A stretch of DNA of 64,000 bases from Hevea brasiliensis (GCF_030052815.1 NC_079505.1:65315899-65379898), one strand, 5' to 3'; counted from the stretch's first letter, positions 48,074 to 60,778 are shown. Notes: generated by a model not told the origin, from the letters alone. Program-made: numbers and translations.

Positions 48074-48583
48074 TTAGGTGTCTATCACATGCACCAAGTA
48101 TGCTTCACACCCCTTCCTAATCATTTTTCTGGCCAGTGCAGCTAAAATGATGTTTGAAGGCAATAACTGCCTCTCCCCATGTATTACTACATCACCATAT
48201 TGAGGGAGACCAAAAGTGACTATCTTCAATCTACAGTCAATCATGGCATGATGCCTGACTAACCAATCTATTCCCAAGATAATGTCATAATCTCTGAAGG
48301 GCATTTCAATCAAATTAGACAGAAAAGTGAGTCCTTGGATCACCAGAGGATAATCCCTTTATAGTCTATTTACCCTGACCTCCTGGCCTAATGGACTAGT
48401 TACTAGCACGTCACAGTCCATTGGTACACACTGAATAGTAGTAGAACACATCACACTAGCACTAACATACGAATGTGTGGAGCCAGAATCAAACAACACA
48501 TGTACATCTTGGTCAAGGATGGAGAAAACACCAGTTACTACGTTTGATGTTTCAGCCTCCTCCCTCTGATGCATTGTATACAC
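48074..48583 (-). pseudogene. Gypsy-C aspartic protease, broken
   Basis: On the minus strand VFSILDQDVHVLFDSGSTHS keeps the DSG active site. DCDVLVTSPLGQEVRVNRL follows, then a stop near 48,359. The frame continues with LSNLIEMPFRDYDIILGIDW (second protease block) and [19 protein letters not shown], to a stop at 48,074. It corresponds to 11,930-12,400 of Gypsy-A. The enzyme would mature the Gag-Pol polyprotein. Confidence 0.9.
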
Positions 48584-48603
48584 TCTGACTGGTGTGCTAC
48601 TGG

Positions 48604-49798
48604 ATACTGGCTGGTTAAAGTACTTTGACTTCTAGGAGTGTTACCAGGACCCCTACCTCTGCCTCTACCTCTACCAGCTGGCTATGACCCTCTAGGTGTA
48701 AAGACTTGGGTTGATCCCTCATATGTAGCAGAAGGTCTAGATCGGCAAGGACTAGTACAATCCTTGGCGAAATGCCTGCTTCCTCCACAGTTAAAACATG
48801 CACCTGTGGCCTTGAAACAAACCCCACAGTGTGTTCTACCACAAGTTTCACACTGCCGTACTGATAGAGCTCCTCGGGGTGCTTGCTGGGTCTGCTGACC
48901 AGACCGGGGTGGTTTTTGGCCAGATAATCTGCCTCTGCCAGATCTACGAGAGCTGGATCCCCTAAACTGTTTCCTCTTCCCAAAACCACTCTCAGTAGCC
49001 TAGCTTGTAGCCTTTTCAGTCTTTTCTTTCTCTTGAGTGCCCTTCTTCATCGCCCCTTCTGATTCTATCCTTTCCAGTTCCAGGGCTTGTGAAATCAGCT
49101 CAGAAAATTTCTGGTATCTGAATCTCACAACTTGCATTCTTAAGCTAGGCCTCAACCCAACCTCAAACCTCTTACATCTATCTCTGGGGGTGGAGACTAA
49201 GCTTCCAGTATAGTGGCTTAGCCTTAAAAAGTCCTACTCATACTTTGCTATTGTTCTGTCCCCTTACTTCAGGCTCAAGAATTATTGTAATTTCATATCT
49301 ACATACGCATCAGGAACCCATTTCTGCCTGAATTCCCTTAGGAAGTCTATCCATGTCAACACAGGTGGCTCAACCAGGCTGTGGGGAATGGTCTTCCACC
49401 ATTCATATGCATCCCCTTGCAGAAGAGATACTGAATATTCAAATTTTAATTCTTTAGCACACTGTAGTTTTTGAATACCCTTTCCATTCTTTCTAGCCAC
49501 TGTTCAGCCTCCAGCGGATCCACAGTACCCTTAAACTCGGTGGCCCCAAATTTCATTAATTTTTCATATTGCCGAGACAAGGGCTGTGGTTGTGCTATGG
49601 GTGCTTGCATTTGAGCTTGAGGTGGCACATTTCTCGCCATTTGTTGGAATATGCAAACTGAGCAGGAAACTGCGATGCTAGAGTAGGAGATGGAGTGGCT
49701 GACCCACTCATATTCTGGAATGCTGGGGCTTCCCCTTGAACCTCAGCCTCAACAGATTGTTCCACAGAATGATCTTCCTCTTCTATTTTGTTTCTCAA
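48604..49798 (-). pseudogene. Gypsy-C gag, broken
   Basis: The likely start is the ATG at 49,798, opening an acidic, Pro- and Ser-rich N-terminus. Frame changes follow near 49,640 and 49,460. Capsid blocks: KFGATEFKGTVDPLEAEQWL (about 49,560), LQGDAYEWWKTIPHS and FLREFRQKWVPDAYVD (about 49,400-49,290), the retrotransposon gag domain. Downstream, stops interrupt a basic Arg/Gly-rich part, and a CFNCGGSRHFAKDC knuckle can be read near 48,760-48,800. Open frames on the plus strand here are shadows. Confidence 0.88.
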
Positions 49799-49959
49799 AA
49801 ATTTCTACTTCCTGGGATCAAACACAAGGAGGTTGACCTCCGTTAGTGCATATTCATGATGTAAATATGTCATATGTATCAATTAAGACACTTGAGCAGT
49901 TGTACTTATCAAAGAAAAAAAAATATTCAAATACATAGTGAAAATTTATTGTAAAATCT

Positions 49960-49972
49960 GGCTCTGATACCA
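49960..49972 (-). promoter_or_regulatory. Gypsy-C primer-binding site (initiator tRNA-Met)
   Basis: On the minus strand TGGTATCAGAGCC, eight bases inside the 5' LTR end. Confidence 0.9.
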
Positions 49973-49980
49973 CTAAAACA

Positions 49981-52900
49981 TGTCACATCTTACCCTCTGT
50001 AAGGCACAACATGATCCCGTAGAATACCTAATGAACTACCGAACTTCACCTACCGATAATTCATTAAGTACACTACAAGGGATTTTAAAACCATTTTCTT
50101 ACATTTTGAAAGTTGTGAGCATTTTGGTAGGAATTAAAAATATTTATTCGAAGTTTTAAAACTACTTGAAATTTTTGTCCCATTTTATTTTTCCTCAAAT
50201 TTTATAAAAATTTCGGCAGAGTGCCGTCTGTATTTTGAAAAAATAGTTCTTCAAATACCTGAGAAAAATACTTCCAATAATTTTTTCCACAACTCCCAAC
50301 CCAAATAAACTCAATTCCATTTCATTCCACAATTCAACCAAAAATTTGTCATCTCAAAATATTTCACAATTTCATTCACATTGCATTTAGTACGAAATTT
50401 ACAAATATAAATCTTAATTTACAAAAAGAAAGTCCAAAATATCATTATTACAATTTATTATACAACTGCTCAACTTTACATTGATACATAAAACATTACA
50501 ATATTTACATCAATTAACAATAAGGGTATAAATAAATACCAGTACAAAAGATCAGCGAAGGCTTTTCCAGTTCAGCAGCTCACTCTGCTGCTTTTTCCTT
50601 GCTCCTGTTTGCGACAGCAAAATAAGCTATCGTTGAGTATAAAAAATACTCAATGGTGCACAATAACAATTTGAAATGCGGTACATAAAACATTCATTGA
50701 TAAATCACAATTTTGGTCAAACAATTTAATAAACATATTGTTGCCAATTCATACACAACTTAAGCCATGACACAAAATTTCTAATCAATGCCGCATTGTA
50801 CACCACGACAAAGCAATCTACAACCCCACTAATGGAAATCAACGAGGGAGGTGGCTAGCTAGCTAATGAGTACTCATCCGATCTACAACCTCAACTAGTA
50901 ACCAGAGAGGGAGGAAAAATAATCGATCTCACCCCATAAATGGAGGAGGAATAATAAGGCACTATCATGCTAAGTGTGAATAAAAAAATCTATTTCAAAC
51001 ATTTTATTCAAATAATTCATGAGAAATCCGATAAATTTTCAAAGTCATAATTTCATTCACAAAGTGGCAACACAATTCATGATTAACACCAAATTTTCAT
51101 AAATCATACCAAATCAATTTTTCAATGACAAAATGCTCAAATAAGGTTTATTGTGCACAAACCTAACATGAGTCGCCTCTAGGCCTTGACTCAGTTTCTC
51201 AGACCTTCAGAGTCTTTTTCAGCTGAAACACAAAATTTATAGTGTCTCAGTATCTTTACTTCATAATAATCCCAATAACTAATTCCAATATGTTTAAATT
51301 TATATTCTTGCAAATTTTCATGTTGAGGTTACTATTCATTGTACTATTGAAGTCAAAATATTGACTTTCTTATACTTAAAAGGTATGGGAACTCCAACTA
51401 TCCTCACATACCACATTTGGTCACCAATTTTGTTAGTTTTGGTTGTTTTCTCAAAACTTAGGTCTTTTAAGCAAAATTGCAAATTTTCAGTTTTGGTGTC
51501 TTAGGTTGCACTGTTCCATTGGTCATTTTGCTGTTAGAATTGGGCTAAGTTTTCTTCATAGAAATTGTTCCTTATTGTCTTAAATTTATTCTCCTTTTTG
51601 AATCACTCCATTTGGAGTTTTGTAGCTCAAGTTATAGCCATTTGAATCATGGCTGCCGGATTGGACTTAACCCAGATTTCTGGGCATCAAAACTGATTTT
51701 GGCAGTTTTAGGTCACCAAATTTGGGTGGTTAAATGACTTGGTTAAGGGCATAATTTGGGTTTGTGTTCTTCATGAAAGTTGTAGGTATAGATCTCAAAT
51801 TTTTACTGGTAAAATTTCAGGTCGTTTAGACCTGCCTAGCCCAAGTTATAGAAAAATGAACAAACACTGTTCATTTGGTCATTTTTGTACAGGTCAGATT
51901 GCCTAAGTCCGGATTTGGTCAATTTATTCACTAGGTTTTTGTCACTTTTTGGGAATGATTCCTCAATTAAAAATGTGTCATTTTGTGTCTAGTTTCATTT
52001 CCAATTGGCCTCACACCAATTGGGCTTCTAAATTTTCAATTTTGGTCCTTGAAAGGGACCTTGGTCATGCTGCCTGCATGCTGCTCACATTCAATCCGAA
52101 TCTCCACTCACTTCCAACACTTCCAACATACACCAATTGGTCACAAATGACCATTTCTCACCTTAAACAAGGTCAAACACACCATTTAACAAATTCTCAC
52201 ATTTTTGTCTTCTAAACCCTAGGTGCCAAAACCCTAATTCACATATTTGTTACATTTAATTAATTCTAAGCATACCAACATCACTCCATCACTCAATTAA
52301 GCTTCCTAACATAATTAATTAAATCAAAATACAAGCAAATCACTCCCCTCATAGGCTGGCTGAATTTTTCTTTGGTCCTCCAACAATTATTTTCATTTCA
52401 TTTTAAGCATAATTCTAGGTTTATTCAACTATAAACACAATTAATTCAACTAGAAAATCAAGTTTAGTTTACTAACCTTAGTGCAGAATTTTCTTTCCTC
52501 TTCAACTCCTTCCTTTCTTCTTTCTTTCTCCTTAACCCTTGTTTTCTAGTTGCCCAAACAAAATTTAATTATGGAACTTGCAATTTCTATGGCTGAAATT
52601 TGGTTTCTTCAAGCTTACAAATGAGCTTTCATGGAGTATTTTGAGAGGGAGAGGGTGAGAGAGAGAGGGACGGCAAAATGGAAGAGATGAAGACTTTTGC
52701 TAATTTTTTTTTTCTTTCTTTTATAAATTAATCCCTTATGGAAGACCACAATTATCCAAATATTATTATTTTTTTTAATTATAGTGTTTATTGCATCATG
52801 CATGATGTCACCACTTTTTACTTTTCCTTTTTCTTTCTTTTTTTTATTTATTTTTCCATTAGTTCTTTAATTTAATTTCCGATTCCGAAATTTTTTTTTC

Positions 52901-53365
52901 TCCGATTTTATTTGACAGTTAGGTCAGGAGTCAGCTCTCGGGGTCAATTGACCAAATTGCCCCTCACCGGTTCGACTCGGTTTGCAAATAATTCAATATT
53001 TCTTTTGGATCTCTGACCTAAGTATTTGACTGGCTTTACAATTCTTTTTCGTGATTTTCTCTTTTCCACTGTGTTCGCAATAGTCCTAAGGACCGCGGCG
53101 TCACATTTTACAGTTCGAAATTTGAGTTTAAATCGACCTCGCAGTCCTTCCCGAGAAGGTCACCCATCGTTGTGACTCTCGACTCATTTAACTTCTTATG
53201 TTCTGTTTTTCTTATTTATACTTAACTAATTGGCAATTACTAATTATTAATGTTCAGAGCTTATCTAGTTATCTTAAGTATAGTTCTAATCCTCTAAATT
53301 ATCCGGACTAACACCGGTCACCAAAATAATGAAATATACTAGGCTATGCAAATAGGGGTGTTATA
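49981..53365 (-). repeat. Gypsy-C 5' LTR (3,385 bp)
   Basis: On the minus strand it begins TATAACACCCC at 53,365 (family TGTAAC, so one transition) and ends GATGTGACA at 49,981. It is colinear with 41,740-45,110. CTCCATTTGGAG lies at 51,606-51,617. Confidence 0.94.
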
Positions 53366-53433
53366 TTGAGAGACTGTAATGTTAGAACTAGATAAATTCA
53401 GGGACAGTTGTCAAAATTTATCCCCTCTCATCC

Positions 53434-53692
53434 TCTTCTTTTTAAATGACACCTTATTAAAAAGATGCGCTAAAACTCACTGATATAACTTTTAATGGGA
53501 AAGAAGAAGAGTAATTATTTGTTTTAGGGTAAATTTAAAAAAATTTTGCAATTTTCAAGTTGAGTATTGAGATTAATTTTTGGACAAAAAGGTACCTTGA
53601 ATTTATATGGTCTTAAAAAAGGAGAAAAATTGCAAATATGTCATAAAAAAAGAAAAAAGAAAAATTGCAAATATGTCATAAAAAAAGTTGAG
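53434..53692. other. AT-rich spacer with a short direct repeat
   Basis: AAAATTGCAAATATGTCATA occurs twice (about 53,625-53,645 and 53,662-53,681). Nothing else is recognisable. Confidence 0.5.
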
Positions 53693-54283
53693 AGGTAAAT
53701 TATAATTTAGTTTCTGAGATTTAATGAAACCTGTATATTAATCCCTATATATTTTAAAATTTACCTAGTTAGTCCTTGTCATTTTAATAAACTTACATAT
53801 TAGTTCTTCCATCCAATTTACCATTAATTAATAAAAAATGGTTAAAATATTCTTAACTCTATTTTTAATATGAAACAATTTAGTTCTTGAGGTTTTGTTT
53901 TATTAACAAAATAATCCCTTGAATTTAATTTATTATTTTATTTATATTAAAGTTTATATTATAAATTTATAATATAAACTTTATTATAAAATAGTCATTG
54001 TATTTTATAAATTTATTATTTAAATTAAAATATTATCATTTTATTTTACAATATTCTAGGCATATTATGCATTTCGGTCAAAAGAATAAAATTGGAAATT
54101 TTATATTATATTGTTTTATAATTAACCAAAAAAAATAATTTGGATACTTTCGTGTCCATATATGTCTAGACAGGCATTAATCTATAGGTTTATCAGGATA
54201 TCAACAGTTATATGTGGGTTTAAAAATATAATGACTAATTTGTAAATTTTACTAAACTTCAGGAGTTAAATTATAATTTACCT
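53693..54283. mobile_element. MITE-like element, about 591 bp
   Basis: The start AGGTAAATTATAATTTAG pairs with the end AAATTATAATTTACCT; pairing continues imperfectly for about 60 bp (TGAGATTTAATGAAA against TGAAGTTTAGTAAAA). I see no matching target duplication. No coding capacity. Confidence 0.6.
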
Positions 54284-55337
54284 TAACGGCATATAAATAA
54301 TTTCTTCTATATGGTAATAGCGCATAAACTCGAGATACTTTTTTGTCAAAAAGTTAACCTCGTACCCTACCTGACAAACTATTATGTGCACATCTCAATA
54401 GAATAGAGAAATGTGGAGAGAAAGGGAAAGAAATAGACTAGGTTAACAAAAGAAATAGAAAAGAGACAAGATATAGAGTGAATTAGAGAAGAAGAAGAGT
54501 TCTGCATTTGTTATTGACCTCAGGTGCCTCAATTACAAATATCTTCCTCCTATTTATACTAACCCCGGCGGCTTGTAACAAAATATCAGAACATTACCTG
54601 TCTCATTATAGTCAGCTCACCTAAATCAATTCATCAAGCTTTCCAATCTCTTAATCATAACACAAATGTATGAAAATATAAGGTAATTTTCTTCTTTTTT
54701 TTTTCTGTAATTTGCCCTTTCATTTATTAACTCTACCCAATTTCAAGAACAATTTAGTTTAAAACTAAAATTATGTCGAAATTGGTCAAATTTGGATGGA
54801 CTAAAATCAGCTTTGAATTGAATTCCAGTTGACCGATTCAATTTTGGATCAATTTTGAGTTCTTTTTCCCTTTTAAAAAAAATGGGAAAAATATCAACCA
54901 TTAAATTTGATCAAAACCATAATTAGAATGAGCCTAAATTGAAATTAAAATTAAAATTAAGATCACAAGCAAAATTGAGAAAGATCTTAAAATGGTCGAT
55001 TTCGATATAAAATCGACCCGGACTAGTGACCACCCCAACCTCTACCAAACAGCAGTTGCAGTATTTTGATGGTATGTAGACATTAGAAGTGGAAGTATTA
55101 GTTTGTTTTTTTTTTTTTTTTTTTTGAAGTATTAGTTAATATAGTATGCACTTACTACATATATTCTGTTTAGACTGTCAATTCTAATTATATTTAATAG
55201 TCTAATTAAATAAAATAGTTTGTTAATTAAAATATGCAAAGTTAAACAAAGTCGAATATTATTTAAATAATAATAATCAAATTTAAAATAAAATTTGAGA
55301 GTTTAGAATAAATTTTGTTTAAATTTAAATTTTAAGG

Positions 55338-55339
<2 letters not shown>
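54284..55339. other. Intergenic stretch without recognisable genes
   Basis: Contains a poly(T) run of 20 or more near 55,102-55,125, and around 54,900-55,040 a stretch with AAATCGACC-type words reminiscent of hAT-like non-autonomous elements. No ends could be defined. Confidence 0.45.

Positions 55340-55396
<57 letters not shown>
55340..55396. repeat. TA dinucleotide microsatellite (about 28 units)
   Basis: An uninterrupted alternation of T and A over 57 bases. Confidence 0.98.
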
Positions 55397-55401
<5 letters not shown>

Positions 55402-55483
55402 TTGAGTCTCCAAAACGGCTTCATAAAAGTATGCCACCTAATTTAATAAAAAGTCTTCCAAAATCGTCACAAAAGTGTACCAC

Positions 55484-56265
55484 CTATTAGTGATAGAGCC
55501 AAAAAAATCTATTTAGGAAGCCAATTAAAAAATATATAACTCATAAAAATAATATAAATTTATAAGAAAATTTTTTAAAAATAAAATTTACTTGCTAAAA
55601 ATTAAATGAAAGTTGTTATTAATTAAAAAAATAATAAATGCTTAACATTAAGAATTATTATACTTACAATATATTTATAGCTTAAAATTAAAAAAATTAT
55701 TTAATTTATTTCGAATTTATTTTTTTTTATAGTAATCACGAAAAATAAATTTAATTAAAATTATAAATTAAATAAAATAAATGATGTGACTTTAATTTAT
55801 AAAAGAATATTTTTTTTAATTTGAGTATAAGAAAATTATAGGAAGAAAGAAATTTCAATAATAATAATAAGATTATAAGAAGAAAGTCACTAAAATTTTA
55901 AATTAATAAAAAAAATAATAAAATAAATATACTAGAATTTCATTTGATAATTTATTCAATAATTTAAATTTCAAAGAAAAGAAATTAATAATTACGGTAA
56001 AATAAAATTAATAATAAAAAATAAGTCAAAAAATAATAATATCTTAAATTTTTTTTATAAAAAAATTTATATTTCACTATTAATATCATTAAATTAAAAT
56101 TTAAATTTTTATTTTTTATAAAATTAGTAATACTACTAAAAAATTTTAAATTATTGAGATAACAATTAATTTTTAAAAAATTATTAAAATATTAATATAC
56201 CCTTAAAAATTTTTGAAAACTCAAGGGCTCAGTCCCCCTTTCCCTAAGTGTAGCACCGCCTGCCA
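55484..56265. mobile_element. Degraded MITE-like element (tentative)
   Basis: The left edge AGTGATAGAGCCA and, on the minus strand, the right edge AGGCGGTGCTACA resemble each other weakly, and the flanks share CCACCTA (about 55,474 and 56,264). The inside is extremely AT-rich and has no frame worth noting. Ends are uncertain. Confidence 0.35.
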
Positions 56266-56344
56266 CCTACCTTAATAAAAAGTCATGGAAAAACGCTATG
56301 TGGCATGGTAATTACTTTATTTTTATTTTTATGCTTTTATATAA

Positions 56345-57200
56345 ACAAATTAACTTATGATATTAAAAATCAATTTTTATTTAAATTTTTTAAATTTCAA
56401 CTATTAAAATTTAATTTTTTTACTTAAGAAAATTGTTAAAAAATAATATTTTTTAATTAAATTTCTAGTTAGATTAGAAAATGGGTGAATTATTTTTTAA
56501 AAAATTATATTAATATATATGTATATAAATAATTATTTACTAGAAAATTAGTTATAAAATTTAAACTTTATTTTTAAAATATTTCTTTTATTTAAAATTT
56601 AAGAATTTTAATAATGATCATTTAAAAATCGACATATGTGTTTTTTTCTCAACTTTGTTCTCCTTTTATTGGCATATAACAATTAATTTAAAAAAAAAAA
56701 CAAGAAAATAATCTATTAATCAATTTATTTTAAAATTTAAGATGAAATGACATATTTCAAATGTAAAATTATATCAATTACTATTAAAAAAATTTATATA
56801 TTAACCCTTAAAAATAAAATCAACTTTTATTTAAATATTTTTAAATTTCAATTGCTAAAATATTATCTTATACTAAAAATAATAATTATCAAGAAAATAA
56901 TATTTTTAATTAAATTTTCAATTAGATTAAAAACATAGTGAATTATTTTCTTAAATTATATTAAATATATATTTAAATAATTATTGATTAAAATTTTTTT
57001 ATGAAATTTAAAAATTTATTATATATAAATATATATAGTTTTTACTTTGTTTATGTGATAATTTACTTAAAGAAAATAGAAAATAATCTATTAATCAATA
57101 TATTTCAATATTTAAAGTTTAATGATATATTATCAAATTCAAAATTATATCAAATAATATTAAAAAATTTATATATTAAAATTTAAAATAAAATTATAAT
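56345..57200. repeat. Diverged tandem duplication in AT-rich DNA
   Basis: Blocks recur in the same order about 450 bp apart: CAATTTTTATTTAAATT (56,371) and CAACTTTTATTTAAATA (56,821); AGATTAGAAAATGGGTGAA (56,472) and AGATTAAAAACATAGTGAA (56,922). ATCTATTAATCAAT recurs at a shorter distance (56,711 and 57,091). Open frames at 56,747 and 57,001 are Lys/Ile/Asn-rich products of base composition. Confidence 0.7.
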
Positions 57201-58237
57201 TAATTAAAAATTTTATTATTAATAAAATTTTATAATATGATTTCAAATATAAAATATTGATTCTAAGAAAATTATTTTCATGAGTATCTATTATTAGAAG
57301 CAAATAATGGTGATGGATAAAAATTTTCGATCAAAATCGGATAAATGAGGCTGGGTTTGGAATGAGCAAACATGGGTGCAGCTTACGTTGAAAATGGTTA
57401 AATTAGTAATTATGTCTTGTTTTGCTGTCATCAGTCTATTGATTACAACTAACTAGACGCGTTTTCCTGTCATCAGTCACTAATTACATTGACCAAGGGT
57501 ATTCTCGACAATTCCTTAATGGGTCTGGCTGACCACACTCATATGATTTTGCAAACGCCTGTCTACGCGTATAATCCTTGCGTGGACCGCACTTACCTAA
57601 AAAACTTTTTTATTTTTAATAAGTTATTATTTATCGTTAAAAATTAAATTATAATTATTAATCCATATAGCTTTATTTCATAATAAATTAATTAATTTCT
57701 AATATTCTAGTCAAATTTTTCCTAATAATTAGTAAAAATTAACCTAATATGAGTTTAATTATATAATCTTATAAGCATTTGAAATCCAAAAGCCAATATG
57801 ATATGTGATAATATGTTCAATTTAGAGAGAATACTGAGTATATTATATATTAATTTATTTTTAATATGAGCGTATATAAGCGATTAAGCTATTTACACAT
57901 CAAAATAACTAATGATGATCAATGTTACAAATCAATTATTTATATTGTGCCCTTTCACTATAAATATTTTCAATGTGGGATATCGTAACAACCATTAAAG
58001 GGGATAGTAATTTGGTTTTTGGAGGTGGGTTTTCAAGAAATGATTTGGGGTAATGGTTTGGTGTTTGTTTCAAAATTAGGAGGATGCTCAATGTTGGTTA
58101 TGAAGTTATAGGCAATGAAGGAAGGCAGTCATGAGCTTAGGGGATGAGAAGTGAAGGATTACTCTCAAATGCTAGAATGCTTGTGCGGTTATGATCACTT
58201 ATAGGCAAAACAACCCTAACGTTCATTCACTTGTGAA
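57201..58237. other. Intergenic stretch without recognisable genes
   Basis: Less AT-rich at 57,340-57,600 than around it, but there is no long frame. The words CTGTCATCAGTC occur twice (about 57,426 and 57,465). Confidence 0.45.
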
Positions 58238-58760
58238 TAGGGTTGTGCATGTTTCCCTGGGGATCCTAAGTAAAAAATTAAACTAAATCAAACCAAATTG
58301 ATGAATCAAATCGAACCGAACTAAAATGAAAACTGAACTATAGGAATCGAACTGAAGCTATTTGATTGTTTTGGTTCAATTTTAATTCTTCATCAAGAGC
58401 CAAATCAAAATCGAGCCGAAGAACCAATTTTATACATGTGTTTTTTTTTTATATTTTTTAGATATATTATATAGTTTCAATAAATTATATATATTATATG
58501 AAGATTGTTATTATATAACTTAATTTGTTATTAATTATAAGTGTATATATGTAACATAACATTAACTTATATTATGTTTAATTATAAATACAACAAATTA
58601 CTTTATAGTCATTAATTATATGATTAAATCACCTTTTAATCATGTAATACATTTTCCTATTAAAAATTATACAATTGAAAAATATGTATAAGACAGTAAA
58701 ATATAATTATTATGATATATATTATGACGTGACTTAATTTTTGTATATATTATTTCATGG
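58238..58760 (+). mobile_element. hAT-like non-autonomous element, one end only
   Basis: Starts TAGGGTTGTGCATG and continues with AACCGAACT and ATCGAACTGAAGC words. It resembles the reverse complement of the right half of the element at 59,968-60,770, including a shared ATGATTAAATCACCTTTTAAT-like block. The other end and the duplication were not found, so the right limit is approximate. Confidence 0.5.
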
Positions 58761-59967
58761 GATTAAATTATGACTCACTCAAAATATCTATAGTGTAATC
58801 CGAATAAAATATTTTGTGAGGCCTACATGTGGTGAGCATGGGCTGAAACAATATTTAGGAGTGAATGTTAATAATTAAATTCACTGAGTTTAAAACTATA
58901 TTAGCTATCTTATTTTTAATTTGAAAAGATTTTAATTATAGTTTTTTAAAATTTTTATAAACACATCAACTATATTGAAATTAAATTTATTTTTAATACT
59001 TATTATTGTGAATCAAAATTTAAATTAGTAAAAATTGTATATTATCCAACAAAATTTTAACTTTAAAGAGTTAAATGAAAATATACTAAAGAATTCTCTA
59101 AAGCCTAAAACTACGCAGTTTTGTACTTTTGGCTTAGGTAACATTAATCTTAACTCATATAAATATGATAATTGATGAGATTTTGGGTGTTTGAGTGAAC
59201 GCCATATGTCATAAAAAGTGTAGATACAAGCTCTATAGGGGTACATAATTGGATGCCGAGTATACGGGAAGTAATACGAGTTGTCTAGGGGTTGGATACA
59301 AGCAAGCGATCCACAAAACAGATAAGGTTAAAGGTCTAAGTAGGTCTCCCCTACTTGGCATACTCCAATGATGTAATACCTGTCACCTAAGCTAGTCAAA
59401 ATAGACCAAGAGACAAAACATTCTTCGAAGTCCCTAATGAAGGAAAAATCCAAAGAAGCTAGGTTTGAGAGAGAGAACAATTAAAAAGGAGGTTTAACCA
59501 CAAATTGCCTACCTATAGACCTTTGGCCACCAAAGATTATAACTTGGACCACCAAAGTTTCCCAAAATCGAATATAAAAACCAAAAATATTAGAACTCTA
59601 TAGGGCTCTCTCCATTTTACCTGATCTCTCTCCCTTTTTCTTCCATCTCCCTATGGTTTGTCACCCTTTACACCCTAAAACTCCCTACCCTAGCTCCCTA
59701 ATGAAGGAGAATCACCCTCAAGTCTCTAAAAATGGTAAATACTTTTCTCTCCTCTCTTAAGTGGTTTGGAGAAGAAATACCTCTCCTTGGAAACCTTAGC
59801 CAAGTGAGGTAAGCCTCAATCTCCCTCCTCCATGTTTATTTAAGATTTTAAGGTTAGTATTTTAAAGATGACATTGGTTTAAGGTTTTAGGGTTTAGTAC
59901 AAAATTATGAAATTTAAGTTTAACCTAGAAAATTGGGTTGTCTAATAATGATTTTAGTTGTTTAAAG
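58761..59967. other. Non-coding stretch, possibly LTR-derived from about 59,160
   Basis: From about 59,160 the base composition changes and the sequence looks like the U3/R part of a plant LTR (TATAAAAACC near 59,571, pyrimidine-rich tracts to 59,700). Together with 60,779-61,667 and 62,569-62,970 it may form one plus-strand Gypsy-type LTR of about 2.1 kb, without its insertions. The 5' end is not defined. Confidence 0.35.
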
Positions 59968-60770
59968 TAGTGTTCAATTCTAGTTTTAGTATGGTCCTAG
60001 TTAAGAACTAGAATTGGAGCCAAACCTTCAGTTTTTTTTTTTACTTTTAGGAACTAGACTTAAAAACCAAATTTGGGTTCCGGTTCCAATTTTGGTTCGG
60101 TTCGAAGCAATTTAAGAATGGTTTCGATTCTAGTTTCGATTTTGTTTTGGTTTCAAATTTGGTTCTAATTTCATTTCAATATTAATTTTTGCACCTAAAA
60201 CTACAATGTTGTTGTGTTCATTTCAAAATAGAAAATACAACCTTAAATTTCTAATATGAAAACAACAATAAAAAATAATAATACTAACATTAAAATAATA
60301 ATAATGTTAATATCAAAAAGATATTCCTCAATAAGAATATTATATTATCCTTTATATATTTCTTAATTATATAGTTTTTAACTAAAAGATACACATATAA
60401 TTAAGAATTAAAAAGTACATTATATGACTAGCATGTGATTTAGTCATATAATTAAGTATTATAAGACGATTTAATGTATTTAATACTAAAACTATTTTAA
60501 AAAGTTAGAAAAATAAAAATAGTATTAAATTATATTCACATTATAATAAAAGATAAATAAGTTTTATATATATTACAATCTTAATTACATACAAATATAT
60601 ATATAAAATCGATTATTCAATTAAATTTTAGTTCAATTTTGGTACGATTTCGATTCAGTTCTTAATGAAGAACCAAAACAATAAATATAAGTTTAGTTTG
60701 GTATTCATTTGGTTCTTACAATAGTGGTTCTTTTTCTATTAAAAACCCTAAGGAACCGTGCACAACCCTA
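59968..60770. mobile_element. hAT-like non-autonomous element (803 bp)
   Basis: Flanked on both sides by GTTTAAAG (59,960-59,967 and 60,771-60,778), an 8-bp duplication typical of hAT transposons. The left end TAGTGTTCAATTC and the reverse complement of the right end TAGGGTTGTGCAC share a weak terminal repeat. The inside has GGTTCGGTTCGAA-type words and AT-rich filler, and no transposase. Confidence 0.8.
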
Positions 60771-60778
60771 GTTTAAAG

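Larger units (their letters stand above)
41740..53365 (-). mobile_element. Gypsy-C: complete Tekay/Del-like element with both LTRs
   Basis: 11,626 bp, flanked by TTGAG at 41,735-41,739 and 53,366-53,370. On the minus strand: 5' LTR (53,365-49,981), primer site, gag, protease, RT, RNase H, integrase with GPY and chromodomain-like tail, polypurine tract and 3' LTR (45,110-41,740). The two LTRs are alike over their whole length, with scattered substitutions and small indels. Coding parts carry many stops. It inserted into a MITE arm. Confidence 0.95.
41305..53423. mobile_element. MITE-like element split by Gypsy-C
   Basis: The parts 41,305-41,739 and 53,371-53,423 together make about 488 bp. 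The start GGATAAATTTTAACAACTG pairs with the end AAAATTTATCC, and the arms pair on through ACTTAAAAATATAACATAAGA-type sequence. CCTCTCATCC flanks it on both sides (41,295-41,304 and 53,424-53,433), a 10-bp perfect duplication that suits Mutator-like elements. Gypsy-C interrupts the right arm. Confidence 0.85.

Noticed and set aside
48638..48898. Plus-strand frame of 86 codons rich in Pro and Leu
   Set aside because: Shadow of the Arg/Gly-rich part of the Gypsy-C gag on the other strand.
56747..57186. Two frames rich in Lys, Ile and Asn
   Set aside because: A product of extreme AT content inside a tandem duplication.
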